A stretch of DNA of 39,238 nucleotides from Mycobacterium sp. 1465703.0 (GCF_001672975.1 NZ_LZKU01000037.1:1-39238); one strand, 5' to 3'; positions 27,329 to 35,777 are shown, numbered from the stretch's first letter. Program-made: numbers and translations. Notes: generated by a model from the sequence alone, not told the origin.

Positions 27329-27730
27329 CGGCCACCCGTCAGTAGACGTCGCGATCACTTTGCTCATCAGCGTGGCCGGCCCCAAATCGACACCAGCGGT
27401 CGAGTCGATATGCGCTGGTTACGCGGTGGCGGTTGGGATTTCGTCCGCACCATCGCTACGACTGTCGAAGTAGCGTACCGCCGGTTCCAGGCACAACGGT
27501 GTGAGTATGAACACTTCTCGATTCGCGCGCCAGTCTTGGCCGTAGTCAACAGCTTTGGACCATGCATTGAAGATGCCAGCACCGCAGCGCAATCGATGTT
27601 CAGTGATCGAAACCGCCGGCAGTACCCGCGATGTTTCAAGCAGGATTGAGAATCGGCGACGCGTGGTACGAAAGGGGACGTGAGTAGCGGGGCAACACGA
27701 CGAATGCCTCCACGATCCCAGAGGAACTCG
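27329..27730. other. intergenic region upstream of PPE gene, no gene seen
   Basis: About 400 bases with no ORF that has both a ribosome-binding site and mycobacterial codon usage. No PE gene, the usual partner of a PPE gene, is found here. Confidence 0.5.
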
Positions 27731-29071
27731 ATGCACTTCGCGGTATTGCCGCCGGAGGTCAACTCCGGCCGCATGTACGCAGGCCCCGGTTCAGGGTCGA
27801 TGCTGGCCGCAGCGGCGGCATGGGATGAGCTGGCCAACGAGCTACACGCCACGGCGGCCAACATCGAGTCGGTAATCTCCGGGCTTACCGGTGAGCCGTG
27901 GCAGGGACCATCTGCAACGGCGGCGTCGGCCGCGGCGGCGCGACAGGTGGCCTGGCTGAATGCCACCGCCGAGCAGGCTGCGCAGGCCGCCGTACAGGCC
28001 AAAGCCGCTGCGAGGGCGTATGAGTCGGCGTATGCGATGACGGTGCACCCATCGGTGATCGCAGCCAACCGTGCCCAGTTGACATCGCTGGTCGCCACGA
28101 ACTTGTTGGGCCAGAACGCGTCGGCGATCGCGGCCACCGAGCTCGCCTACGGCGAAATGTGGGCCCGCGACGTCGCCGCGATGTATAGCTACGCGGGCGC
28201 GTCGCAGGCGGCCTCGCAGGTGACACCATTCACCCCGCCGGAGCAGACCACCAACCAGGGTGGGCTTCCCGTGCAGAACGCCGCCGTCGCCCAGGCTGCC
28301 GGTACGTCGGCAGGGCGTGTGCAATCGGCGCTGTCGAGCAGCAACGCGATGTCCGCGGTACCGAATGCGCTGCAAAACCTCACCACATCATCGTCGGCGT
28401 CCTCGGGGCTGGGCGACTTGTCAAGCTTCATGAACCCCTACAACTTGGTATCGCTCGGCTCTGCACTGCTCGGAAATGGCACCGGACTGATCGGGGTATC
28501 GGGCGCGGCCGGATTCATTTCCGACACCGAACACAAAATTGTGGAGCCGGGCGCGAAGTCGAAGGCTGTACCGGAAAGGCCGGAGCGACCGGCAGTTTCG
28601 CGCTCGCCCGGAAAGGCGAAGACGGTGTCCGCGGGGATGGGGCGCGCATCCTCGTTGGGCAGCATGTCGGTGCCGCAGGGGTGGTCGGCAGCGGCACCGG
28701 AACTGCGCCTTACGGCGCTCGAGACGCCCGCCGCCGGCGCCACATCGGCAAGCCGTGCGGGATCCGGACTGTTCGCCGGCCAAATGCCCCTCTTGGGCGG
28801 CGCCCCGCTGATGGCCCTGCCCGGACGCGGCACGCACGATTCCCGGGGTGGTGGATCGACCCCCGCGCGCGACATCCACGCCCGTCAGATCCCCGCCCCC
28901 GCCGCTCTACAAGATCGTGGACAGTCGGCTCGCAATCCGTCCGGCGGCACGGCCGCCGAGCTACGCGAAATCACTGATGTGCTAGGCAAACTCGCCGAGC
29001 TGCGCGCCAATGGCGCATTGACCGAGACTGAATTCGCCGAACAGAAGCAACGCCTGCTCGGTACTGGCTGA
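27731..29071 (+). CDS. PPE family protein with SVP motif and SHOCT-like C-terminus
   Basis: A 446-aa PPE protein, a type VII secretion substrate class restricted to mycobacteria. It begins [20 protein letters not shown], has the WxG element EPWQGPSA near residue 57 and the usual helical 180-residue PPE domain. The motif [12 protein letters not shown] marks the PPE-SVP subgroup. The last 35 residues ([34 protein letters not shown]) form a SHOCT-like short helical pair, unusual for a PPE protein. GAGGA lies six bases before the ATG at 27731. No PE gene and no ESX genes are nearby, so its partner and secretion system must be encoded elsewhere. Confidence 0.92.
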   Translation: MHFAVLPPEVNSGRMYAGPGSGSMLAAAAAWDELANELHATAANIESVISGLTGEPWQGPSATAASAAAARQVAWLNATAEQAAQAAVQAKAAARAYESAYAMTVHPSVIAANRAQLTSLVATNLLGQNASAIAATELAYGEMWARDVAAMYSYAGASQAASQVTPFTPPEQTTNQGGLPVQNAAVAQAAGTSAGRVQSALSSSNAMSAVPNALQNLTTSSSASSGLGDLSSFMNPYNLVSLGSALLGNGTGLIGVSGAAGFISDTEHKIVEPGAKSKAVPERPERPAVSRSPGKAKTVSAGMGRASSLGSMSVPQGWSAAAPELRLTALETPAAGATSASRAGSGLFAGQMPLLGGAPLMALPGRGTHDSRGGGSTPARDIHARQIPAPAALQDRGQSARNPSGGTAAELREITDVLGKLAELRANGALTETEFAEQKQRLLGTG

Positions 29072-29195
29072 CCGGGTATGACAACGACCTGCACGGGTTT
29101 CCCCTGGTTTGCGGCGCGATCGGCGCTCTGCGGCCGGCGTCGTCTCCAAGCCACTGACGGGTTCGTCGCCGTCGACGGCTTATGCAATCGACCCC

Positions 29196-29241
29196 TTGAC
29201 GCGATACATACAGCGTGTATGTTCATACATACCGTATGTAT
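29196..29241 (+). promoter_or_regulatory. promoter with two overlapping TetR-type dyads
   Basis: A -35 TTGACG (29196-29201) and -10 TATGTT (29218-29223) with 16 bases between them form a good housekeeping promoter. Dyad 1, ACATACA-GCG-TGTATGT (29206-29222), fills the spacer. Dyad 2, ATACATAC-C-GTATGTAT (29225-29241), covers the start region. The arrangement is that of a repressor operator, most likely for the TetR protein encoded at 30092-30709. Confidence 0.75.
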
Positions 29242-29258
29242 CTGGAAAGTGAGGGGTC

Positions 29259-30005
29259 ATGAGTGCCACGCTCGACGCCATAGCCGAAGAACGCAAAATC
29301 GTTTTGCAGCTTTGCTCGCAGATGCCGGATTCGCTGTGGGAGAAGGACAGTGGGTGCGCCGGCTGGTCGGTGCAAGACCTTGTGTCGCACATGGCGTGCA
29401 GCTTCTGGTTAGCCGTTGATCCCTCGACGCTGCCCGATCCCGGCGGATTGCCCGCCGAGCGCGCGGCGGACCTGTATGTCGAATCGCGACGTTCGATGAC
29501 GCCCAGAGAGGTTGTGGCCGACTATAAATCGGTCAGCGCGAGAGGAATGGAGGTGCTCGCCGCGATAGCGGGTCAGGACGTTGACATACCGATTGGCGAC
29601 GTCGGTACGTATCCGGCCTCGGTGGTGCCGACGACCTTCGTCTTCGAAGCCTTCGTTCATACTCGATACGACATGTTCCCGCCGGATGGTCCGGTGCAGG
29701 GTGACCCACCGCCCGTCGACGAGCTACGGCTTGCGCCCACGCTTGACTGGATCGAGGCGGCACTACCACAACAGAATGTCAACCTGCTCAACGCTTTACC
29801 CACCGGCGTCGACATCCACCTCGACGGGCTGTGCGCCCGGACCTTGCATCTGGGCACCAACTCCGATGTCGCCGCGCGGGTGACGTCGGACTCGCAGGCC
29901 TTCGTGCGGTGGGTCACCCAGCGCGGCGGGTGGGAGAGCCTCGGCGTGCAGGCCGAGGGTGACCCGGCGACGCTGGATATCGTCCGCCGGCTCAGGGTGT
30001 TCTGA
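29259..30005 (+). CDS. mycothiol-dependent maleylpyruvate isomerase-like (DinB-fold) protein
   Basis: A 248-aa protein of the MDMPI_N/DinB-2 superfamily: an N-terminal four-helix bundle with CAGWSVQDLVSHMACSFWLA (compare the common 'GWxVxDLxxHL' element) and FVFEAFVHTRYDMF, followed by a C-terminal domain (VDIHLDGLCARTLHLG). Members use metal ligated by histidines and often act as mycothiol S-transferases in detoxification. The three-histidine site is partly seen (DLVSHM, FVHTRYD). GAGGGG precedes the ATG at 29259. The gene is controlled by the double TetR-type operator upstream and followed by the tetR gene, so it is probably induced by a toxic or signalling molecule. Confidence 0.8.
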   Translation: MSATLDAIAEERKIVLQLCSQMPDSLWEKDSGCAGWSVQDLVSHMACSFWLAVDPSTLPDPGGLPAERAADLYVESRRSMTPREVVADYKSVSARGMEVLAAIAGQDVDIPIGDVGTYPASVVPTTFVFEAFVHTRYDMFPPDGPVQGDPPPVDELRLAPTLDWIEAALPQQNVNLLNALPTGVDIHLDGLCARTLHLGTNSDVAARVTSDSQAFVRWVTQRGGWESLGVQAEGDPATLDIVRRLRVF

Positions 30006-30045
30006 ATCGACAGCAGGCCGCGACGCCACGTCAATCCTGGACCTT

Positions 30046-30070
30046 CATGCGGTATGTATGACAATGCATG
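30046..30070 (+). promoter_or_regulatory. probable autoregulatory site upstream of tetR
   Basis: The sequence contains GTATGTAT (30052-30059), identical to the right arm of dyad 2 at 29234-29241, framed by an imperfectly spaced CATGC/GCATG inverted repeat. It lies just upstream of the tetR start and suggests that the regulator also controls itself. Confidence 0.5.
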
Positions 30071-30091
30071 GGTGGCGAAAGGTAAGGGTTG

Positions 30092-30709
30092 ATGGCGAAG
30101 GGCGGTCGCCGCACGCAGGCCGAACGTGCGGCGGAGACGCGTGATGCATTGATCGGCGCCGCCCGGCCGTTGTTCGCTTCAATGGGTTTCGCGGACGCGT
30201 CCCTGGAAACGATCGTCCGCAACGCCGGCGTGACGCGCGGCGCGCTCTACCACCATTTCGCTGACAAGACAGAGCTATTCGCGGCGGTATTCGAGCAAGT
30301 AGAGGGCGAGATGGCCGCCCGGATGGGGGAGGCCGTTGCGGCCGCGGGTCATTCCGATCCAGTTGAGATCATGCGATTGTGCGCGGGGCTTTGGTTGGAC
30401 GCATGCGCCGAACCCGAGGTCCAGCGCATCGTCTTGCTCGAGGCGTTGGCGGTGCTGGGCTGGGAGCGATGGAGCGACATCGGCCACCGCTACAACATTG
30501 GATTCGTGACCGGACTGCTCACCGACGCCATCGCGTCCGGCAGCATTCCCCGACAGCCCGTCGAAGCAACGGCCCTGAGCATTATGGGCGCGTTGCGCGA
30601 GGCGACGCTCTACATCGCCCGTGCCGACGATCATCGTCAGGCCCGCGCTGACGCCGGCGCGGTGATGGACCGACTGCTCGACGCGTTGCGCGCGAACAAT
30701 ATCGGCTAG
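30092..30709 (+). CDS. TetR-family transcriptional regulator
   Basis: A 205-aa TetR regulator. The helix-turn-helix is at about residues 30-55 (SLETIVRNAGVTRGALYHHF, followed by ADKTELFAAVF). The C-terminal ligand-binding domain (from about 75) is rich in Ala and Leu and binds an unknown effector. AAGG and AGGG elements precede the ATG at 30092. Operator-like dyads with the shared half-site GTATGTAT upstream of the preceding gene and of this gene support a local repressor role. Confidence 0.9.
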   Translation: MAKGGRRTQAERAAETRDALIGAARPLFASMGFADASLETIVRNAGVTRGALYHHFADKTELFAAVFEQVEGEMAARMGEAVAAAGHSDPVEIMRLCAGLWLDACAEPEVQRIVLLEALAVLGWERWSDIGHRYNIGFVTGLLTDAIASGSIPRQPVEATALSIMGALREATLYIARADDHRQARADAGAVMDRLLDALRANNIG

Positions 30710-30796
30710 TTGCGTGGTTGTACTGGTGGTGATGTGGTGCGGATCGGCCGCCGGGACCGAACTTTCGTCAATTGCGCACTGAACAGCGCGGAGTAC

Positions 30797-30901
30797 TCAG
30801 CGTCGACCAGCTCGTCGTGATCCAGAAATTCGGACCGAGATCGGTCTCGTGCCAGACGATGCCTCCGGCGCAACAACATTCGGTAACACGGTGTGGCTCA
30901 T
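30797..30901 (-). CDS. 34-aa ORF, possibly a gene remnant
   Basis: An ATG at 30901 has a very strong AAGGAGA eight bases upstream, but the frame ends after 34 codons (MSHTVLPNVVAPEASSGT at the start, basic at the end). In a neighbouring frame the following DNA reads EFLDHDELVDAEYSALFSAQ, which looks more protein-like. A single frameshift could join the two into about 65 residues. It is either a small protein, a decayed gene or a sequence error. It lies just downstream of the SDR gene on the same strand. Confidence 0.35.
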   Translation of the reverse strand: MSHTVLPNVVAPEASSGTRPISVRISGSRRAGRR

Positions 30902-30944
30902 GACGATTCTCCTTCCACATTGGAACCCCGCGGGCAAGCGGGCG

Positions 30945-31655
30945 TCATGCGGCGATGCTGCCGCCGCCGTCGGCCCGAATGATCTGACCGGTGATATAAC
31001 CGGCGTCCTCGTCGAGCAGCGTGCAGATCGCGTGGGCGATCTCCCGGGGCGTGCCGAGGCGGCGTAACGGAATGGTTTGCAGCACATGCGCTTCGCGTGC
31101 GGACCCGACCGGGCTGAGCTCGCGGTACATCTCGGTTTCGATGGGCCCGGGCGCCACCGCGTTGACCGTGATGCCGGACGCAGCGAGCTCGCCGGCCCAG
31201 ATTCGGGTGCACGCCTCCAGTGCTGCCTTGGTCGCCGCATAAGGGGTGCGCTCCGGTGTGCCCAGGGTGGTCAGGCTGGTGACATTGACAATGCGCCCCC
31301 ATCCGGCCGCCAGCATGCCGGGCAGCACCGCCTGAACCACCTGAACGGCGGTGCGCACATTCAGGTCGTAGGTGGCGAACAGATCATCCAACTCGATCGA
31401 GCCGATCCGCCCGAACCGTGCGACGCCGACATTGTTGACCACCGCGTCGATGCGCCCGTTCGTCACAACTTGTTCGAGCACTTTGGCGGTGGCCCCCCGG
31501 TCGGCGAGATCCACCTCATAGAATTCGCCCGGGAAATCGTCCGGCCTGGTGCGCGCGAGGCCGACCGGCATGTTGCCGGCCGCCGCGAGCCGGTCGGCGA
31601 CTGCTCGCCCGATTCCTTTCGACGCCCCGGTGATCAGCACTCGCCTTGCGGTCAT
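30945..31655 (-). CDS. short-chain dehydrogenase/reductase
   Basis: A 236-aa SDR, probably NADP(H)- or NAD(H)-dependent. The nucleotide-binding TGASKGIG is at residues 9-16, NNVGVARFG follows, and the active site has the serine in VNVTS and the YAATK motif. The C-terminal PGPIETEMYRELSP and DAGYITGQIIRADGGGS are typical of FabG-like members. The ATG at 31655 is chosen because GAGGGAGG lies directly upstream. It is divergent from a lysR gene 106 bases away and is probably controlled by it. The substrate is unknown. Confidence 0.92.
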   Translation of the reverse strand: MTARRVLITGASKGIGRAVADRLAAAGNMPVGLARTRPDDFPGEFYEVDLADRGATAKVLEQVVTNGRIDAVVNNVGVARFGRIGSIELDDLFATYDLNVRTAVQVVQAVLPGMLAAGWGRIVNVTSLTTLGTPERTPYAATKAALEACTRIWAGELAASGITVNAVAPGPIETEMYRELSPVGSAREAHVLQTIPLRRLGTPREIAHAICTLLDEDAGYITGQIIRADGGGSIAA

Positions 31656-31733
31656 CGTGTCCTCCCTCGATTGCACTTGTATGATTACTTAAACGTTCTG
31701 GAAGTCCAATACGGCATAACGTTGTTGATATAG

Positions 31734-31746
31734 GCGATGACATCGC
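31734..31746. promoter_or_regulatory. dyad GCGATG-A-CATCGC upstream of lysR
   Basis: A perfect 6-base inverted repeat with one central base, 16 bases before the lysR start in the divergent lysR/SDR spacer. It is a candidate LysR autoregulatory site. Two AACGTT palindromes (31692-31697 and 31718-31723) lie in the same spacer and may also take part. Confidence 0.4.
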
Positions 31747-31761
31747 GCTTATGGAGGATCG

Positions 31762-32622
31762 ATGACAACGTTGTCGCAGCTCAAGACGTTTATCGCGGTG
31801 GTTGACCAGGGTGGTTTCACCGCCGCGGGCCGACGGCTCGGGTTGACGCAGCCGGCGGTCAGCCGCACCGTCGCGTCACTCGAAAAAGAACTGGGGTTAC
31901 CGCTGTTCCTGCGTCGCCGCGACGGGCTCTCGCTGACCGAAGCGGGATCCGTTGCGCTGACGCATGCGCGGGAAGCGGTGCGACAGCTCACGTTGATGCG
32001 CACCGAGGTCGCCGGGCTGGGCGGCGACATCACCGGGACGCTGAGCCTCGCGAGCCTGCCCACCGCCACCGCCACGCTCGTCGCTCCGCAGCTGCGAAGG
32101 TTCGCTCAACAACACCCGGCCGTCACCATCCGGCTGATGGAGGGCAGCGAGCAAGAAATCCGGGATTGGCTCGATCAAGGGGCCGTCGAAGCCGGCGTGG
32201 TCAGCCTGCCCAGCAAGGGCCTCGACGTGGCGGTCCTCGGTGAACAACAAATGGTCGCGGTGGTGCCCGCAGACAGCTCGCTGGCAGCCAAGGACACCGT
32301 CACCTACGCCGACTTGGCCAAGGAGCCGTTCGTTCGTGGAACCGGTGGCTGCGCGGACGTGTTCATGCCGATAGCGCGGCGGGCCGGGGTCGAATTCGAC
32401 CTGGCCTTCGAGGCGCGCGAGGTTGCCGCGACGCTTGAGATCGTGCGAGCCGGGCTCGGGGTAAGCATCTTGCCCAGTGCCGGCCTGCCCGAGCTGTCCG
32501 GTGTCCTGGTACGGCCGCTGTTGCCCCACACCGTGCGGCGCCTCGGCATCGCTATCTCGGCAAGCGCATCCGCGCCCGCGCGCGCATTTCTCGATCAGAT
32601 CGCCGCGCTTGATCCGCGCTGA
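31762..32622 (+). CDS. LysR-family transcriptional regulator
   Basis: A 286-aa LysR regulator. The N-terminal winged helix (residues 1-60) includes LKTFIAVVDQGGFTAAGRRL and LTQPAVSRTVASLEKELGLP. The effector-binding domain follows from about residue 90 (GTLSLASLPTATATLVAPQL). GGAGG lies five bases before the ATG at 31762. The divergent arrangement with the SDR gene is the standard LysR-target layout, so it probably activates that gene in response to a small molecule. Confidence 0.92.
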   Translation: MTTLSQLKTFIAVVDQGGFTAAGRRLGLTQPAVSRTVASLEKELGLPLFLRRRDGLSLTEAGSVALTHAREAVRQLTLMRTEVAGLGGDITGTLSLASLPTATATLVAPQLRRFAQQHPAVTIRLMEGSEQEIRDWLDQGAVEAGVVSLPSKGLDVAVLGEQQMVAVVPADSSLAAKDTVTYADLAKEPFVRGTGGCADVFMPIARRAGVEFDLAFEAREVAATLEIVRAGLGVSILPSAGLPELSGVLVRPLLPHTVRRLGIAISASASAPARAFLDQIAALDPR

Positions 32623-32723
32623 TCGGCTCGGCGGCAACGGTTTTGAACCCGCACGAGCTTCCTACCTGGCTATGGTCCGCGAGGTGTGGGTGCCGGCCTT
32701 ATTAGCGGCCCACGTCGTTGTGG

Positions 32724-32729
32724 TATCTT
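32724..32729 (+). promoter_or_regulatory. -10 box of leaderless DAHP synthase leader
   Basis: TATCTT matches TANNNT and ends seven bases before the GTG of the leader ORF, the spacing expected if transcription starts on that GTG. No clear -35 hexamer is seen, as is common in mycobacteria. Confidence 0.55.
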
Positions 32730-32736
32730 CGCCGAC

Positions 32737-32811
32737 GTGAACATCGGCGTGCGCGCGTATTGGCGCTTTATCGTGGCTCCGGGTGGAGCCGGCGATGTGG
32801 CGTCTGGTTGA
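32737..32811 (+). CDS. aromatic-residue leader peptide of DAHP synthase attenuator
   Basis: A 24-codon ORF starting with GTG and ending with TGA at 32809-32811, beginning MNIGVRAYWRFIVAPGG. The YWRF run puts tyrosine, tryptophan and phenylalanine codons almost side by side, as expected for a sensor of all three end products of the aromatic pathway. A hairpin (GGCTCC-GGGT-GGAGCC, 32775-32790) lies directly after those codons, so a ribosome stalled there would change it; part of it (CCGGGT, 32779-32784) can also pair with ACCCGG at 32830-32835. An intrinsic terminator follows at 32841-32874. Attenuators with leader peptides are documented for actinobacterial trp and DAHP synthase genes. Confidence 0.75.
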   Translation: MNIGVRAYWRFIVAPGGAGDVASG

Positions 32812-32840
32812 CGCAACCGCACGACTGATACCCGGGGCCC

Positions 32841-32874
32841 AGCAGTGACCAGAAGGTCGCTGCTTTTCGTTTTT
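32841..32874 (+). terminator. intrinsic terminator in DAHP synthase leader
   Basis: AGCAGTGACC (32841-32850), loop AGAA, then GGTCGCTGCT (32855-32864) form a 10-base-pair stem with one G-U pair, followed by TTTTCGTTTTT. Such a canonical U-tract terminator is rare in mycobacteria and, sitting between a leader ORF and its gene, is best explained as the terminator of an attenuator. Confidence 0.85.
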
Positions 32875-32935
32875 CAGGGCATCGGCAACCAGCGAGCGTG
32901 CCCTGGGGGCCAGCAGAGAAAGGCACACACGCCAC

Positions 32936-33997
32936 ATGTCCATCATCAATTGCGAGACGAAGACCATCGATACGTCCGACCATCGGATCGTCTCGTTCCG
33001 GGAACTGTCGGCCCCCGCCGTCATTCGCACCGAACTGCCGTTGACGGCTCGGCGGGCCCAGTCCGTCCAGCGTGATCGCGAGGAGATATCGGCGATCCTG
33101 GCCGGTGGTGACGATCGGCTGTTGCTGGTGGTGGGGCCTTGCTCGGTGCATGATCCCGTCGCGGCGCTTGATTACGCACGCCGCCTTGCGCCGCTTGCCG
33201 CCGAGTACTCCGACCGGCTGAAGGTCGTGATGCGGGTGTACTTCGAAAAGCCGCGCACCACCGTCGGCTGGAAGGGACTCATCAACGATCCCAACATGGA
33301 CGGCAGCTTCGACGTAGAACGTGGCATACGCACCGCGCGTGGGCTGTTGCTCGACATCATCGACGTCGGGCTCCCGGTGGGATGTGAATTCCTGGAACCC
33401 ACCAGTCCGCAGTACATCGCCGACGCAGTTGCGTGGGGTGCGATCGGCGCCCGGACCACCGAGTCGCAGGTACACCGCCAGTTGGCATCCGGTCTGTCCA
33501 TGCCCGTCGGCTTCAAGAACGGCACCGACGGCAACATCCAGGTCGCCATCGACGGCGTCAAAGCCGCAGCGGCACCGCACAATTTCTTCGGTACCGACAA
33601 CCTCGGTCGGGCGGCTGTCGTCGAGACGATGGGGAATGCCGACTGTCACGTCATCCTGCGGGGCGGCACCACCGGACCCAACTACGACACCGCCTCGGTG
33701 GCCACCGCCATCGAACGGTTAAGCAAGGCAGGGCTTTCCGAGCGCATCATGATCGACTGCTCTCATGCCAACTCCGGCAAAGACCATGCTCGGCAGGCCG
33801 AGGTCACCGCCGAGGTGAGCGCGCGCATCGCTGCGGGCGAGCGCGGCATCGCCGGGCTGATGCTGGAAAGCTTCCTGGTGGCCGGTGCCCAATCGCTCGG
33901 CGGCGAGCTGGTCTACGGCCAATCCGTGACCGACCAGTGCATGGACTTCGGAACCACCGCCGGCTTGTTGGCCGGCCTGTACGCGGCAATGGGCTGA
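32936..33997 (+). CDS. type I DAHP synthase (AroF/G/H-like)
   Basis: A 353-aa 3-deoxy-D-arabino-heptulosonate 7-phosphate synthase, which joins phosphoenolpyruvate and erythrose 4-phosphate in the first step of the shikimate pathway. Motifs of the E. coli AroG type are clear: LLLVVGPCSVHDP, MRVYFEKPRTTVGWKGLIND, GARTTESQVHRQLASGLS, GFKNGTDGN, LRGGTTGPNY and DCSHANSGKDH. M. tuberculosis relies on an unrelated type II enzyme, so this is an additional, type I enzyme. It converges with mbtA, which needs chorismate-derived salicylate, so it may help supply that pathway. The ribosome-binding AAAGG is rather far (about 12 bases) from the ATG at 32936. Expression is probably set by the leader and terminator upstream. 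Confidence 0.93.
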   Translation: MSIINCETKTIDTSDHRIVSFRELSAPAVIRTELPLTARRAQSVQRDREEISAILAGGDDRLLLVVGPCSVHDPVAALDYARRLAPLAAEYSDRLKVVMRVYFEKPRTTVGWKGLINDPNMDGSFDVERGIRTARGLLLDIIDVGLPVGCEFLEPTSPQYIADAVAWGAIGARTTESQVHRQLASGLSMPVGFKNGTDGNIQVAIDGVKAAAAPHNFFGTDNLGRAAVVETMGNADCHVILRGGTTGPNYDTASVATAIERLSKAGLSERIMIDCSHANSGKDHARQAEVTAEVSARIAAGERGIAGLMLESFLVAGAQSLGGELVYGQSVTDQCMDFGTTAGLLAGLYAAMG

Positions 33998-34026
33998 ATC
34001 GGTCCGGGCGGCGGTGGCGCGCAGCT

Positions 34027-35682
34027 TTAATGAGCTTGTTGCGCCGAAACCTGGGCGGCGATCGCCTTTTTGTCGATTTTGCCGATCGGGGTGGTGGGTA
34101 ATGCTGTCATCGCGACCAACAGGTCGGGGCGCGCGTGCGCGGCGACACCCCGCTCGTCGAGGTAGGCGTTCAATTCCGCGAGTGACAGCGCAGGGCCGTT
34201 GAAAACGACGGCCGCACAGATCTTCTCGCCCAGGTAAGGGTCCGGCAGCGCTACCGCCGCGGCCGAGAAGATAGTCGGATGGCTGTGCATCTGCTCTTCG
34301 AGATCCGCCGCGGAAATCGTCTCTCCGCCACGGCAAATCACATCTTTGACGCGGCCGGTCACCACCAGGTAACCGTCATTGCGGAGCCGTACCACGTCAC
34401 CGCTGCGGAAGAACCCGTCGGGGTCGAAGCTGCGTTCATTGTCGCGCTCGGCGCGGAAATAGCCGTTGAACGTGTACGGCCCGCGAACCAGCAATTCGCC
34501 TTCCTCGCCGGGAGCCACCGGGTTGCCCTCCGCGTCGACGACGCGCAGCTCATCGGCGGGACACAACGGTCGCCCCTGGGTGTGCTCGGTGAGTTCCGCG
34601 GGATCATCGAGCCGGGTGTAGTTCAGCAGCCCCTCGGCCATCCCGAACACTTGCTGAAGACCGGGGGTCAAGGCGGCACGCACCGAACGGGCGTCTTCGG
34701 GTTCCAATTTGGCCCCACCAACTTGCAAGAGACGCAACGTCTTTGGTGTCACCGGCTCCCAGTCGCAGGCCTGTGACCACAACTTGGCCAAAGCGGGCAC
34801 CAGGGCGGTCACCGTCACGCCGTGACGTGCGATCGCGGCAAAGGCCGCTTCGGGACTGGGGTCGGTCCCGAAAACGGTGGTGGCCCCGACCGTCATCGCG
34901 CCGAGCAGACCCGGGCAGGCAAGCGGGAAATTATGGCCGGCCGACAGTACCGCCAAATAGACGTCGTCGGCGGTAAGGCCGCAGAGTTCTGCGCTGGCCT
35001 TCGCGTTGAAAAGGTAATCATCGTGGGTGCGGGGGATGAGCTTTGGTGTTCCGGTGGTGCCGCCGGAAACCAGCAGCAGCGCAGGCGATCCCGGGTCGCC
35101 CTGTGCGGGCGTTGAGGCGGCGGGCTCGTGATCGCGCAGCTGCGCCCATGACGTGAACGGTCCCGGGTTTCCGTCGACGATCACGTGTCTGAGCGCGGCA
35201 TGCTGCTCGACGAGCCCTTGCGCCATTGCCCGGTAGTCGAACCCGGCCGCGGTGTCGGTGATCAGCAGCCCGGTGGCCTGGCTGACAGCGGCGAAATGCC
35301 CCAGTTCGGCGGCCCGGTGGCCGGGGAGGCACATCACCGGGATCGCGCCCGCTCGCAGCAGCGCGAACAGTGCGATCGCGAACTGGCAGCTGTTGGGCAG
35401 TTGCAGCAATACCCGGTCGCCTGGCGCGATGCCCGCGCCACGCAGTCCGTTGGCGGCGCGGTCAGCCTGGTCGTCCAGGTCCGCGTAACTGAAGCGGGTG
35501 TCGGCCGCGGCGTCCAGAACGGCCATCCGGTCGGGCCATTGCTGAGCCGCGTCGGCCAGCAGCGTGTCCAAGGTGCGTCCCGTCCAGTAGCCGGCGGCCC
35601 GGTAAGCGGCGGCCCGATCAGCGGGGAATGGCACGAACCCGTCGAGGACTCCGACCGGCGGCTGCGATGTGGTCGGGCTCAT
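34027..35682 (-). CDS. mbtA: salicyl-AMP ligase
   Basis: MbtA activates salicylate with ATP and transfers it to the aryl carrier domain of MbtB, starting mycobactin assembly. The 551-aa protein has the ANL-superfamily P-loop SGGTTGTPKLIPRTHDDYLF, the aryl-substrate pocket element LSAGHNFPLACPG, the QVFGMAEGLLNYTRLDD segment, the hinge GRVKDVICRGGETIS, and the catalytic lysine in PIGKIDKKAI. AAGGAG lies four to five bases before the ATG at 35682. It is divergent from mbtB across a 95-base spacer containing an IdeR box. The upstream neighbour in M. tuberculosis, mbtJ, is absent. Confidence 0.96.
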   Translation of the reverse strand: MSPTTSQPPVGVLDGFVPFPADRAAAYRAAGYWTGRTLDTLLADAAQQWPDRMAVLDAAADTRFSYADLDDQADRAANGLRGAGIAPGDRVLLQLPNSCQFAIALFALLRAGAIPVMCLPGHRAAELGHFAAVSQATGLLITDTAAGFDYRAMAQGLVEQHAALRHVIVDGNPGPFTSWAQLRDHEPAASTPAQGDPGSPALLLVSGGTTGTPKLIPRTHDDYLFNAKASAELCGLTADDVYLAVLSAGHNFPLACPGLLGAMTVGATTVFGTDPSPEAAFAAIARHGVTVTALVPALAKLWSQACDWEPVTPKTLRLLQVGGAKLEPEDARSVRAALTPGLQQVFGMAEGLLNYTRLDDPAELTEHTQGRPLCPADELRVVDAEGNPVAPGEEGELLVRGPYTFNGYFRAERDNERSFDPDGFFRSGDVVRLRNDGYLVVTGRVKDVICRGGETISAADLEEQMHSHPTIFSAAAVALPDPYLGEKICAAVVFNGPALSLAELNAYLDERGVAAHARPDLLVAMTALPTTPIGKIDKKAIAAQVSAQQAH

Positions 35683-35744
35683 GGCTCCTTAGGTGGGGGC
35701 GTAGTAGCGGGGATGCAGGGAGTAAGGATAGGGTAACCAAAAAT

Positions 35745-35763
35745 TTAGGACAGCCTGTGCTAA
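35745..35763. promoter_or_regulatory. IdeR box between mbtA and mbtB
   Basis: TTAGGACAGCCTGTGCTAA matches the IdeR consensus at 13 of 19 positions and is nearly perfectly symmetric around its central C. It sits in the divergent promoter region and could repress both mbtA and mbtB when iron is sufficient. Confidence 0.85.
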
Positions 35764-35777
35764 TTCAGGGAGGGTCT

